Assembly (NCBI GenBank): GCA_022071945.1 | Contig: JAJVIN010000004.1 | Coordinates: 1-64,000 of the forward strand | DNA: 64,000 bases | Source: Thermoanaerobaculia bacterium | GTDB taxonomy: Bacteria; Acidobacteriota; Thermoanaerobaculia; UBA5066 | Direction of reading: 5' to 3' | Part shown: piece by piece, positions 46,003 through 55,330 of the stretch | Layout of the letters: each line of letters opens with the position of its first letter | Position numbering within the stretch: position 1 is the first letter of the stretch | Notes under the pieces: model-generated | Database searches by the model: none | Told to the model about the DNA's origin: nothing | The model's input: only the letters and a program-made list of their open reading frames with translations | Translations under genes and position numbers: made by a program

Positions 46003-46195
46003 CGAGCACCCGATGGGCGTAGCCTGGAGACCCTGCGTCGGCTCCCTGGTTCCGGCCTGCGGAGTTGATGCCCGCTACGGTGATGCGGACCAGGCTGACC
46101 TCGACGGGGCCGTTGCGTCCATTTTGAGTTCACTCTTTCAAGAGTTGCGGGATTAGACTAATCGGGTCACCGCTGGAAATTCCGAGGAGGATCAG

Positions 46196-49100
46196 ATGCC
46201 GCGTCTTACGCGCCTCGCCGTTGTCCTCAGCCTGCTGCTGGCCAGCTCCCAGCAACTCCTCTCACAGACGCCGCCGAAGGACCTCGTCAAGCTACCGGGC
46301 ATGAAGTCCGGCGGGACCGTGACGAGGGACGGAAACGGGATCCCCGCCATCTGGGGGGCGACTTCCTACGACCTCTTCTTCCTGCAGGGCTACACGCAGG
46401 CAGGCGACCGGCTCTTCCAGATGGACATGAGCCGGAGGCAGGCCTCGGGGACCCTCGCCGAACTCCTGGGCCAGGGCGCTCTCTCGTCGGACGTCCAGTT
46501 CCGCACCTTCGGACTGAGGAGAGCAGCCGAGCGTTCGATGGCGGTCCTCACCGCGGAAACGCGGGAGGCTCTCGACGCCTACGCGGCCAGCGTGAATCTG
46601 TGGGTGACGACGCACGCGCTGCCGCCGGAGTACGGCGCTCTCTCCTTGACGAAGTTCGAGCCGTGGACCCCGCTCGACAGCGTGACCATCGGCAAGCTCT
46701 TCGCCCTGAGCCTCTCTTTTGACGACGAGACCTCGGCGACCGTGGCGCTCCTCACCTACGTCGCCGCGGGCAAGCAACTCGGCTTCGACGGTACCAAGCT
46801 CTTCTTCGAGGACCTCTGGAGAGCGGCTCCGTTCGATCCCTTCACCACGCTTCCGGTCCCCGGTACCGCCTCGGGCCGGGTCGCCGGGGGCGAGGACTTT
46901 CCTGGACTCTCCACGACTCGTCTCGCTGCGATTGACCGGGCGGCGGAGGAGATGCTGGCCAACGGCGCTCTCGAGGCTCTCCTCGGCTACCAGCAGAAGG
47001 CCCGCGAGGTCCCGATGCTGAAGGACATCATGGATGGGGTCCACCTGGCGGGCTCGAACGAGTGGGCCGTCAGCGCGAGGCTGTCCGCGACGGGGCAGGC
47101 CCTCGTGGCGAACGACCCGCACCTCTCGCTCGGAACGCCCGCGATCTGGTATCCGCTCTCTTTGCGCGGCGGGAAATACAACGTCTCAGGAAACAGCTTC
47201 GCGGGCACCCCGTTCGCGATCCACGGGCAGAACGAGAAGCTGGCGTGGGGCTCCACGGTCAACTACATGGACGTGACCGACTGGTACAGCGAGAAGGTCG
47301 TCCCGGCGCCCGGCACGGCCTCCGGGCTCGGCACTCTCTACAAGGGGAAGGTCGAGGAGATCGTCGCGATCCCGCAGGTCTACAAGATGAACGTGCCCGG
47401 TACCGCCACGAAAGACAACATCGTCGTCGTCCCCCCGGGAGGCTCGATCCCGGCAGTGACCCTGATCGTCCCGAGACGTGACAACGGCCCCATCGTCAGT
47501 CTCGACATGGCGACGGGAGCCGCGATCAGCGTCCAGTACACCGGCTGGAGCGCCACGCGCGAACTCGACGCGATCCGCAAGCTGGGGCTCGCCCAGACGA
47601 TCGAGGAGTTCCGAGGCGCCCTGCAGAACCTGGACACGGGCTCGCAGAACTGGGCCGTCGCGGAGACGAGCGGCCGCATCGCCTACTTCACGAGTGCCGA
47701 GATGCCGCTGAGAGAAGACCTCCAGGCCAATACCGTGGCTGGTGTTCCACCCTGGATCGTTCGGGACGGCACCGGCGGCAACGAGTGGATGGCGCCGGCC
47801 GCCACTCTACCCGCGGATCAGGCCGTGCCGCACCAGATCCTGCCGTATGCCGAGATGCCCCAGTCCATCGAGCCGGCCCAGGGCTGGTTTGCCAACGGAA
47901 ACAACGATCCGAACGGAGTCACGATCACCAACAACCCGCTCGGCCGCCAGAGAGCGGGAGGCGGCATCTATTACCTCCGCGGGATCGGCTATGACGGTTT
48001 CCGCGGCGCCCGCATCGCCCAGGTCATCAAACAGAAGCTCGCGGCCAAGGGGAAGCTGACGCGGGCGGACATGAAGGAAGTCCAGTCCGACAACGTCCTG
48101 ATCGACGCCCAGGTGTTCGTGCCGCACATCGTCCAAGCGATGACGAACGCGAAGCTGACGGGCGCGACGCCCGCGCTCGCGGCGTTTGCGAAGAACCCCG
48201 CGGTGGTCGCGGCCGTCGAGCGCCTCGGCAGCTGGGACTTCTCGACTCCCACGGGTCTGAAGGAAGGCTGGGACGCGGGCAAGCCCGCGGGCTGGGAACC
48301 GACGGCGGCGCAGGTGCGGGCGAGCACCGCCGCCACGATCTACGCCGCCTGGAGGGGCCAGGTCCTCGCCAGAACGATCGACGCGACGCTCAGCCCCGCG
48401 AAGCTCCCTGGTCCGACCTCAAGCCTTGCTGTTTCGGCGCTCAGAAACCTGCTCGAGAAGTTCGCCACGCGAGGCGGGACCGGCGCCTCCGGAGTCAACT
48501 TCTTCGTCGTTCCGAATGTGCCCCGGGCCGAGGACAGGCGGGACATCATCCTCCTCGAGAGCATTGCGAACGCCCTTGCCCTCCTTTCGAGTGACGCCTT
48601 CGCTCCCGCCTTCTACAAGTCGACCAGCCTGGACGACTACCGCTGGGGCAAGCTCCACCGGATCGTCTTCTCACACCCGCTCGGAGACACCTTCAGCGTG
48701 CCATCGGCGGGCGGGGCTTTCCCGCATCCGCTCGGCAGCGCGCTTCCGGGGATCCCGCGACAGGGCGGAATGGGGGTCGTCGACGCCTCCAACCACAGCT
48801 CCCGGGCCAACACTCTCAACGGATTCATGTTCGCCTCGGGTCCGTCTCGGCGCTACGTGGGTGAGATGGTTCCCGGTGGGATCCTCGGCGAGAACGCTCT
48901 CCCTGGCGGTGTCAGCGGAGTTCTCGGGAACCCCAACTACCTCAGTCTCCTGCCGATGTGGCTGACGAACCAGACCTACCCGGTCGCCACCCAGTCGGAG
49001 CAGGCGGTCCTGTCTCTGGGTCGTGTCTCGGCGGAGGTGACCTGGAAATCGCAGTACAGGGGTCAGGGAGGGTATGCGCGCTCTGTCCTTCAGGGCGACA

Positions 49101-49780
49101 ACGCGGCGTATTTCTACTTCTCCGGCTCCGGGAATGCCGAGGTCGTGGTCAAGGTGCTGGACCCCGGTGGTGACAAGCCTTATCTCCTCTTCTACGGCGG
49201 CCTGACGGACTACGAGTTCACCGTGACGTTCACGAACACCGCCACGGGCAAGCGCGTCAGCTTCAACCGGCCCGCGGGCAGCGCCGCGGGCGGGGCCAAC
49301 ACCGCGGACCTGCCGCCGGTCGTGGCTCAGGCGGTCTACTGGAGCAAGGACGGGGAGACGTCCGAACCGGCCGGCGAGGCGCGCACCGTCCGGATGGAAG
49401 GCCTCGAAGGCCGGACGCCGAAGAGCCTGGATAACCCGGAGAGCCCCCTCGCGGCCGCGGAGATCCCGCTTTCGAGTGGCCGCATCGGCGTGAGCGTGAC
49501 CTGGAAGGACCCGTACTCCGGCAAGACGGGAGACGCGGTTCCCCTCGCGATGGCCGACGCGTTCGGGAGCTTCCACTTCGGCAATCCCGCCAGTCCCGAG
49601 GTCTTCGCGAAGGTCCTCGACTTCGGACCCGGCACCCCCTACGTCCTCTTCTTCGCGGGCCTGACGGACTTCGAGTACACGATCACGTTCCGGAACACGA
49701 AGACTGGACAGACGGTGCCCTTCAAGAAGGAGGCCGGAAGCTACAACGGCGGCTGGGACGCCAAGACGATGGGCCGCTGA
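46196..49780 (+). CDS. Penicillin-acylase (Ntn hydrolase S45) family protein with tandem C-terminal beta-domains
   Basis: This 1194-residue exported protein has a signal ending about LLSQ. The S45 fold covers about residues 35-900. GSNEWAVS at 286-293 supplies the nucleophile Ser287, exposed by self-cleavage into alpha and beta chains, with FAIHGQNEKLAWGSTVN after it. The activity could be amidase, N-acyl-homoserine-lactone acylase or peptide amidase. From about 935 to the end there are two repeats of about 100 residues, both opening with GRxxxxVTWK and ending with YVLFF/YLLFY-GxLTDxE. These modules may be cell-surface binding domains. It sits in the pectin region, but its own substrate is unknown. 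Confidence 0.83.
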   Translation: MPRLTRLAVVLSLLLASSQQLLSQTPPKDLVKLPGMKSGGTVTRDGNGIPAIWGATSYDLFFLQGYTQAGDRLFQMDMSRRQASGTLAELLGQGALSSDVQFRTFGLRRAAERSMAVLTAETREALDAYAASVNLWVTTHALPPEYGALSLTKFEPWTPLDSVTIGKLFALSLSFDDETSATVALLTYVAAGKQLGFDGTKLFFEDLWRAAPFDPFTTLPVPGTASGRVAGGEDFPGLSTTRLAAIDRAAEEMLANGALEALLGYQQKAREVPMLKDIMDGVHLAGSNEWAVSARLSATGQALVANDPHLSLGTPAIWYPLSLRGGKYNVSGNSFAGTPFAIHGQNEKLAWGSTVNYMDVTDWYSEKVVPAPGTASGLGTLYKGKVEEIVAIPQVYKMNVPGTATKDNIVVVPPGGSIPAVTLIVPRRDNGPIVSLDMATGAAISVQYTGWSATRELDAIRKLGLAQTIEEFRGALQNLDTGSQNWAVAETSGRIAYFTSAEMPLREDLQANTVAGVPPWIVRDGTGGNEWMAPAATLPADQAVPHQILPYAEMPQSIEPAQGWFANGNNDPNGVTITNNPLGRQRAGGGIYYLRGIGYDGFRGARIAQVIKQKLAAKGKLTRADMKEVQSDNVLIDAQVFVPHIVQAMTNAKLTGATPALAAFAKNPAVVAAVERLGSWDFSTPTGLKEGWDAGKPAGWEPTAAQVRASTAATIYAAWRGQVLARTIDATLSPAKLPGPTSSLAVSALRNLLEKFATRGGTGASGVNFFVVPNVPRAEDRRDIILLESIANALALLSSDAFAPAFYKSTSLDDYRWGKLHRIVFSHPLGDTFSVPSAGGAFPHPLGSALPGIPRQGGMGVVDASNHSSRANTLNGFMFASGPSRRYVGEMVPGGILGENALPGGVSGVLGNPNYLSLLPMWLTNQTYPVATQSEQAVLSLGRVSAEVTWKSQYRGQGGYARSVLQGDNAAYFYFSGSGNAEVVVKVLDPGGDKPYLLFYGGLTDYEFTVTFTNTATGKRVSFNRPAGSAAGGANTADLPPVVAQAVYWSKDGETSEPAGEARTVRMEGLEGRTPKSLDNPESPLAAAEIPLSSGRIGVSVTWKDPYSGKTGDAVPLAMADAFGSFHFGNPASPEVFAKVLDFGPGTPYVLFFAGLTDFEYTITFRNTKTGQTVPFKKEAGSYNGGWDAKTMGR

Positions 49781-49793
49781 GACGTCTGGAGCC

Positions 49794-51800
49794 TCACCCG
49801 AGGTCCGGCCCAGATCCTGAGGGGCCGGACTTCGGGGAGGTCACCCTCACGACCAGGAACGTGACATCGTCCTCGAGCGGGCAGGTTCCGCGAGAGCGCT
49901 CGAGAGCGACTCCGAGAGCTTCGATGACGCCCGGGACGGTCGGGGAGAGCGCCGCCGCGCCGAAGAGCCTGGCGGCCCCTTCGTAGCCCAGCTCTCCCCC
50001 TCCGGGCATTCGGAGTTCGCCGAGGCCGTCACTGGCAAAGAGAAGCGTGTCCCCGGGGTCGAGTGTGGTCTGTCGCTCCACGTAGGTTCCTGTCAAACGC
50101 GTGCCGAGTGGAAGGCCTCCGGCGCCGAGTTCCTCGACGGCGCCCGAGGCGGCGCGGTGTACGAGAACAGGCGGCATCGCGGCCGAGGCGACGCGGGCCT
50201 GGTGTGGCGTGATCCTCGCGAGCGCGAGGCACATCTTCAACCTCGGGAGGTTCATCTCGGCAAGGGCACGGCCGCACCGGTCGAGGAGTTGGGGCAAAGG
50301 GTCGCCGGCCGGGAGCGCCGTGAAGAGCGCCTTGGCGGCCGCGACGAGAATGCCCGCCGCCATGCCGTGCCCCGTGGCGTCCCCGAAGGCGACGAGAAGC
50401 GTGCCGTCACCTTCTGTCCGCATGTCGTAGAAGTCGCCCCCGACCTCGGCCGCCGTGTGTGTCGATGCGGCCACCGTGAGCCCGGGGAGCCGGGGGAGGA
50501 CGCGGGGGAGCATCGAGAGCTGAAGCTCCCGCGCCTGTGCAAGTTCGCGCCCCTTCCGTTCGTTCTCCACTTCCGCGAGGCGCGAATGACCGTACGTCCT
50601 GGCGAGGTAGAAAGACATTCCGGCCGCGGAAGCGAGGATCCCGAGGATGTAGACGGCGCGGATTCCCGCGACCGACTCGAGGAGCCCGGTGACGACCAAG
50701 ACCTGCAGCACGATCGTGAAGCCGAAGATCGCGAAGCTGACCGTGAAAAACCTGGCGCCTTGCCTCGACACGGTGCGGCCACTCCGTTCGATCCGTGCGA
50801 CCTCGAAGATGACGGCTGCAAACAGGGGAATCCAGAGGTAGCCGGAGCCAGCCAGCCAGGCGTACGACGCGACGAGCAAGACCAGGCTTGCCGCTGCGAA
50901 GGGCCGCCAGCTTCCCGGGTACGGCCGCGTCCGGACGGCGTAGTAGGTCAGGAGGCCGAAGAAGATGGCCAGGACGGGGAGCCCCTGGGCGAGGAGATCG
51001 AGCCCGTTCTGCAGGGACTCGGTCGGGATCAGGTCCTCGCGGTACTCCCGCAGAACGATCAGGGCGAAGGCCGCCATCTCGACGGCGTAGAAGAGGTTCT
51101 CCCGGACGCGGGTGTCGGACCAGAAGAGCGCGAGGTGGAGAAACGCCAGGAACGCGGGGAGCGCGACGACGGCGCCCCTGAGGCCCTTGAGCCACGACGG
51201 GTCTGCCTCCGCCGGGGTTCGCGACGGGTCGGCGATTGAGAGTTCGAAGCCGATGCCCTCGGGCGGGGGCTTCACACCTGCCGGGTAGAAGTACCGGATG
51301 GCGAGGAGGTGTCTCGGACCCGTGAACGTCACGAGACTCGCCTCGAGCCGGCGCGAGGGGAGTTCGGGCGTCGCGGCGCCACGACCCGTGGCGGCACCAC
51401 GACCCGTGGCGACACCGCGACCGGCGGCGAGGACGAGCTGACCGTCGAGAAAGACGTCGGCGGCTCCGCGTGTCTCCAGGCGTAGGGCCAGCACACGGTC
51501 TTGAAGCGCTGGCTCGATCAACAGGTGCCGCCGGAACCACCCGACCCCGGCCCAGTCTGCGGGGACGGCCCCCGGGGGCATCCTCGGGATCACGGGCTTC
51601 CAGCCCGAGTCGTCATGCGCAACGGCTTCCCTTCCAGCGCCGTCTCCGGGCGCGAAGCGCCACGCTCGGGTCAGAAAGATGCCGTCCGCTCCGAGGATGG
51701 ACGAGGCCCTGATTTCCGCCGGCTTCGGCTCCTGCGCCCGGGACGGAAGCCCGGAAATGGAAAGGAGCAGAACGAGGACGGGGAGGACCTTCACGCGCAT
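49794..51800 (-). CDS. SpoIIE/PP2C phosphatase with signal peptide and extracytoplasmic sugar-binding-like domain
   Basis: This 668-residue protein starts with a signal peptide (residues 1-22). Residues about 45-195 resemble a GH2-type sugar-binding jelly roll: DDSGWKPVIPRMPPG, GVGWFRRHLLIEP and ADVFLDGQLVLAAG. Seven or so membrane segments span about 205-395, then a coiled coil. The phosphatase domain (about 430-655) has EVGGDFYDM, VAFGDATGHGMAAGI, LFASDGLGEL and CPLEDDVTFLVV. It lies 13 bases from the convergent penicillin-acylase gene and 31 bases beyond the GH28 gene end on the same strand. The architecture suggests a surface carbohydrate-linked receptor feeding a phosphatase pathway (inference). 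Confidence 0.78.
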   Translation of the reverse strand: MRVKVLPVLVLLLSISGLPSRAQEPKPAEIRASSILGADGIFLTRAWRFAPGDGAGREAVAHDDSGWKPVIPRMPPGAVPADWAGVGWFRRHLLIEPALQDRVLALRLETRGAADVFLDGQLVLAAGRGVATGRGAATGRGAATPELPSRRLEASLVTFTGPRHLLAIRYFYPAGVKPPPEGIGFELSIADPSRTPAEADPSWLKGLRGAVVALPAFLAFLHLALFWSDTRVRENLFYAVEMAAFALIVLREYREDLIPTESLQNGLDLLAQGLPVLAIFFGLLTYYAVRTRPYPGSWRPFAAASLVLLVASYAWLAGSGYLWIPLFAAVIFEVARIERSGRTVSRQGARFFTVSFAIFGFTIVLQVLVVTGLLESVAGIRAVYILGILASAAGMSFYLARTYGHSRLAEVENERKGRELAQARELQLSMLPRVLPRLPGLTVAASTHTAAEVGGDFYDMRTEGDGTLLVAFGDATGHGMAAGILVAAAKALFTALPAGDPLPQLLDRCGRALAEMNLPRLKMCLALARITPHQARVASAAMPPVLVHRAASGAVEELGAGGLPLGTRLTGTYVERQTTLDPGDTLLFASDGLGELRMPGGGELGYEGAARLFGAAALSPTVPGVIEALGVALERSRGTCPLEDDVTFLVVRVTSPKSGPSGSGPDLG
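51379..51432. repeat. 18-base tandem repeat inside the phosphatase gene
   Basis: Three 18-base units follow each other: CCACGACCCGTGGCGGCA (51379-51396), CCACGACCCGTGGCGACA (51397-51414) and a diverged third copy (51415-51432). They encode a GRG-ATGRG-type loop between residues about 122 and 140 of the extracytoplasmic domain. Slippage would change the loop by six residues without a frameshift. Confidence 0.8.
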
Positions 51801-51831
51801 CGCCCGGCCCGTATCGTACGTGAGCGATGCG

Positions 51832-53253
51832 CTAGTTCGCCGGAGTCGCCCGCGGGGGCGCCGCCTTCTCCTTGGCAGGGGCTGGGAGGAACGTCACGTT
51901 CTCGAGGTCGATGTCGACTGTCCCTTCGATCCGGTTCCCTTTCTCGAGGTCGCGGAACGTGCTGTCCTTGACCAGCAAGCCGCGGAGCGGCGAACCGGCG
52001 AGCGCCCGGAGAAACAGCGCATGGACGGCCCTGCCGGCCGTCATCCGCTCGACCCTGATGTTTCGCACGGTGGGGGAGAAGGAGCCGGAAGCTCCCTCCT
52101 CGTAGAGCATGTCGATGTCGATGGCGTTCCCGGCCTGCCCGATCGTCACGTCCCTGACGAAGACGTTCTCGATGACGCCTCCGCGCATGGCGTTTGTCTT
52201 GATGCGGAGGCCCCGTTCCAGGTCGGGGCTCGACATCTCGCACGACTCCACGAAGACATTCCGGGCGCCGCCGCTGATCTCGCTGCCGATCGTCACGCCG
52301 CCGTGCCCGGCCTTCATCGTGCACCGGCGGACGACGACGTCCTCGACCGGGGTGGCGAGCCGCCGGCCGTCAGCATTCCGGCCCGACTTCAGCGCGATGC
52401 AGTCGTCCCCCGTGTCGAAGAGGGAATCCTCGATCAGGACGCCGGTCGACGATTCGGGGTCGCACCCGTCGTTGTTCGGTCCGTGAGAGACGATCTTCAC
52501 CTTCCTGACCGTGACGTTCGTCGAGAGGACCGGATGGATGACCCAGAACGGGGCATTGGTGATCGTGACCCCCTCGATGAGGATGTTCTTGCACCTGTAG
52601 GGTTCGATGAAGGAGGGCCTGAGACGGTTCCCCTCGGCGAAGACGCGGTCCTGGACCGGGACGCCGTCCTCCGCCATCTTGAGCAGCCGGTTCCGGTCCC
52701 GGTGCTGACCCTCCGGACCCTTTTCCTTCCAGGGCCACCAGTGTTGAGGAGAAGCGCCCCCATCCAGCGTTCCCTCTCCGGTGATCGCGATGGAGTCCTC
52801 GCCGAGCGCGTAGATGAGGGGCGAGTAGCCCATCAGCTCGACACCCTCCCAGCGGGTCAGGACGGGTGGAAGGTACAGGGCCGGGTCGGTCAGGAACCGG
52901 ATGACGGCGCCCTTGGCGACGTGGAGTTCGACGCGGCTCTTGAGGTGGATCGGCCCGGTGACGAAGGTGCCGCCGGCAACGACGACCCGGCCGCCGCCGG
53001 CCTTCGCGCAGGCCTCGATCGCCTTCCGGAAGGCCGCCGTCGCGATCGTCTTCCCGTCACCCTTCGCTCCGAACTTCGTCACGGGGAAATCACGCTCGGG
53101 GAAGACGGGAGCCGATACCCTGGCGAGGATCTGCGGCAGACGCGTCCAGGGATCGGTTTCGAGGCGATCGGTACCCTGCGCGAAGGCGACGGACGCGGAG
53201 AGGAGACACGCCACGAGGGCCGGAGAAGCGGCTCGGCCGCGACGGAGGATCAC
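51832..53253 (-). CDS. Secreted polygalacturonase (GH28)
   Basis: This 473-residue protein has a signal peptide ending near SVAFA. The beta-helix has all GH28 catalytic motifs: HGPNNDGCDPESS (first Asp), TGDDCIALKSG (two Asp residues), GHGGVTIGSE (His) and ERGLRIKT (substrate-binding Arg/Lys). It cleaves alpha-1,4-galacturonan by inverting hydrolysis. TGDDCIALKSGRN is the usual exo- and endo-polygalacturonase wording; exo or endo mode cannot be decided. It is last in the TonB receptor-DUF4861-kduI operon, with ATGA overlap to kduI. Confidence 0.92.
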   Translation of the reverse strand: MILRRGRAASPALVACLLSASVAFAQGTDRLETDPWTRLPQILARVSAPVFPERDFPVTKFGAKGDGKTIATAAFRKAIEACAKAGGGRVVVAGGTFVTGPIHLKSRVELHVAKGAVIRFLTDPALYLPPVLTRWEGVELMGYSPLIYALGEDSIAITGEGTLDGGASPQHWWPWKEKGPEGQHRDRNRLLKMAEDGVPVQDRVFAEGNRLRPSFIEPYRCKNILIEGVTITNAPFWVIHPVLSTNVTVRKVKIVSHGPNNDGCDPESSTGVLIEDSLFDTGDDCIALKSGRNADGRRLATPVEDVVVRRCTMKAGHGGVTIGSEISGGARNVFVESCEMSSPDLERGLRIKTNAMRGGVIENVFVRDVTIGQAGNAIDIDMLYEEGASGSFSPTVRNIRVERMTAGRAVHALFLRALAGSPLRGLLVKDSTFRDLEKGNRIEGTVDIDLENVTFLPAPAKEKAAPPRATPAN

Positions 53254-54089
53254 AGCTCGTCCAGCGAAACGCCCTGCATGTCCTCGAACTCCTGGTTCTC
53301 GCCGCCCATGCTCCAGACGAAGGCGTACCGGCTCGAACCGGCCGCGAAGTGCATCGACCAGGAGGGAGAGAGGACGGCCTGCAGGTTGCGAACGACGAGG
53401 TGACGGGTTTCGCCGGGACGGCCCATGAAGTGGAAGACGGCGGCCCCGGGCTCCATGTCGAAGTAGAGGTAGATCTCGGTTCGTCGCGTGTGCCGGTGAG
53501 GGGGCATGGTGTTCCAGACCGAACCCGCTTCGAGATCCGTGATTCCCATGACGAGCTGGCCGCTCGGCGGACCGCCCGGGTGGATGTAGCGCCGGAGGAC
53601 CCGGACGCTGGCGTGCTCCTGGTCGCCAATCCGGAAGGTCTGGGCCGCCGCGACGGCGACCTTGGCGGTCGGGAAGTCCGCGTGGCAGGGGTGGCTCATC
53701 AGATAGAAGAGGGCGGGAGTCGTCTCGGTGGAACTCTCGAAGCGGATCTGGCGTGAGCCGCGGCCCACGTAGAGCCCCTCGCGATGCGTCAGGGAATGCG
53801 GAGTCCCGTCGACCGTCACGGTTCCGGACCCGCCGAGGTTGAAGACACCGAGTTCGCGCCGCGCGCAGAAGAACGGCGCCCGCAGCTCCGGTGGAGCTCC
53901 GAGACTCAGGGGCTCCGCGAGCGGGACGGCGGAACCGGCGATCGTTCGCTCGGCTTCCCAGTGCAGCAGACGGATCTCTCCGCGAGCGAAGAGGTCATCG
54001 ACGAGGAAGGCAGCGCGTAGCTCCGCGGCCGTCATCGTTTCGGCGCGGACGGGATCGACGAGGAGCCGGTTCTGCATGGGAGCCCTCAT
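53250..54089 (-). CDS. kduI: 5-keto-4-deoxyuronate isomerase
   Basis: This 279-residue cupin enzyme (start at MRAPMQNRLL; Met at 54077 also possible) has the KduI signatures. These are WEAERTIAGSAVP in the N-terminal half, PPHRHTRRTEIYLYFDM (zinc-ligand histidines), VVRNLQAVLSPSWSMHFAAG and YAFVWSMGGENQEFEDM at the end. It converts 5-keto-4-deoxyuronate, released by lyases and GH105, to 2,5-diketo-3-deoxygluconate. KduD then reduces this to KDG. It overlaps the upstream and downstream genes by four bases each, so its stoichiometry is probably fixed by coupled translation. Confidence 0.95.
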   Translation of the reverse strand: MRAPMQNRLLVDPVRAETMTAAELRAAFLVDDLFARGEIRLLHWEAERTIAGSAVPLAEPLSLGAPPELRAPFFCARRELGVFNLGGSGTVTVDGTPHSLTHREGLYVGRGSRQIRFESSTETTPALFYLMSHPCHADFPTAKVAVAAAQTFRIGDQEHASVRVLRRYIHPGGPPSGQLVMGITDLEAGSVWNTMPPHRHTRRTEIYLYFDMEPGAAVFHFMGRPGETRHLVVRNLQAVLSPSWSMHFAAGSSRYAFVWSMGGENQEFEDMQGVSLDEL

Positions 54090-55330
54090 TCTGTGATGAC
54101 TTCGATTTTCAAGGGGGAGCGTACGCGTCTGGCGAAATCCGCGATCGCTCGATCCCAATCTTCCACGGTCCGGATCTCGCCTCCCTTGTCCCACGCCGAT
54201 CCGGCCCAGTGGACGGCCGGCCGCGTCGCGGAGGGATTGCCGATGGCGAGGACGTTGCCGTCGGCCTCGACGATCTCGGACAGAGAAGATGGGTCCACGA
54301 CGAGGGCGAGACCGAGGTTGCCGTTGTCTCCCTTGAGCGCCTCCCAGGTCCGGATGGTCCCGCTCGGCCTGTCGGTCTTCACCGAGGCCACGGCGGCCTT
54401 CTTGAGACCAGCTGCATGCGCGAGGGGAACGCCGCCGCTCTCGTAGAAGCTCTCGAAGCGGTTGAAGCGGGAGCCGGCGTCGAGGGTGACGCGCTTGACC
54501 TCGGAGACCCGGGTGCCGGCGGCGTCCCACGCCTCGTAGATCAGCTCGAAAACGAGGCGGATTGGGCCTGCCGCAAGGACGCGGGAGAGGCGGAAGTTCT
54601 TCGAGGGGAAGAGACGGCCGTCCTTCCAGATGCCGCTCCCACCGTTTCCGCGGGACTTCCCGGCGGAGTAGAGGTCGGCACCTTCGCCGTTGTCCCGGTG
54701 GTAGTCGTCGACCATGTACCAGTCGTTGATGACGAGGCGAGAGGTCTTCTTGCACCAGACGTCGACCGTGCTGCTCGTCAGGGGTTCCTGCTGCCAGGTT
54801 TCGAGGGCGGTCCCGTACATCCGGTGGGCGACGAGGTCGTTCTCCCAGGCGAAGTCGTCGAAGCGCTCCCTCACGAACCGGCCGTAGACCCGGAAGTCCT
54901 CCTTGCGGTACGGGGCGCGCTTGCCGGGCTCGAGGAGGAAGATCTTCGTTTCGCCGGGTCCGAAGCTGGACTGGAAGACGAGGGTGTCTGGCTTGCCGTC
55001 GCCGTCGGAGTCGACGGCCTGAGACAGGATGGGTTTGCCGGTCGACGCGTCCACGACGGCAAGAGTTGGCAGGCTGGTCGTTGAAAGGGCCGTCGCGGCC
55101 CCGGATGGGACCGCGACGGTTTCGTTCGGACGTGGAACGGCGAGCGGGTTCGTCACGACAACTCGGATGGGTGCACTTGCCAGAAGTGAACCGGGAGGGA
55201 GCATCAGGCCTGCCGCGACGACGAGGCAAGAGACGGCCCGCGCCTTTCCTTTTCCCACGGCCCTCAGGGCGACGGGACGAGAGAAGAGCTGGAGGTTCAC
55301 GAGCCTCGCGGGTCCAAACGGGGCTGTCAT
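54086..55330 (-). CDS. DUF4861 exported protein of pectin-utilisation loci
   Basis: This 414-residue protein starts at an ATG overlapping the TonB receptor stop (TGATG). After a signal-like VVAAGLMLPPGSLLASA the mature part has ETVAVPSGAATAL, a DGKPDTLVFQSSFGPGE segment, AWENDLVAHRMYGTALE and NGEGADLYSAGKSRGNGGSGIWKDG. These match DUF4861, a family repeatedly found in Bacteroidetes and other pectin-utilisation loci. Its enzymatic role is not settled; the conserved acidic and histidine residues suggest a carbohydrate-active or lyase-like function. It is co-operonic with kduI and GH28. Confidence 0.75.
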   Translation of the reverse strand: MTAPFGPARLVNLQLFSRPVALRAVGKGKARAVSCLVVAAGLMLPPGSLLASAPIRVVVTNPLAVPRPNETVAVPSGAATALSTTSLPTLAVVDASTGKPILSQAVDSDGDGKPDTLVFQSSFGPGETKIFLLEPGKRAPYRKEDFRVYGRFVRERFDDFAWENDLVAHRMYGTALETWQQEPLTSSTVDVWCKKTSRLVINDWYMVDDYHRDNGEGADLYSAGKSRGNGGSGIWKDGRLFPSKNFRLSRVLAAGPIRLVFELIYEAWDAAGTRVSEVKRVTLDAGSRFNRFESFYESGGVPLAHAAGLKKAAVASVKTDRPSGTIRTWEALKGDNGNLGLALVVDPSSLSEIVEADGNVLAIGNPSATRPAVHWAGSAWDKGGEIRTVEDWDRAIADFARRVRSPLKIEVITE

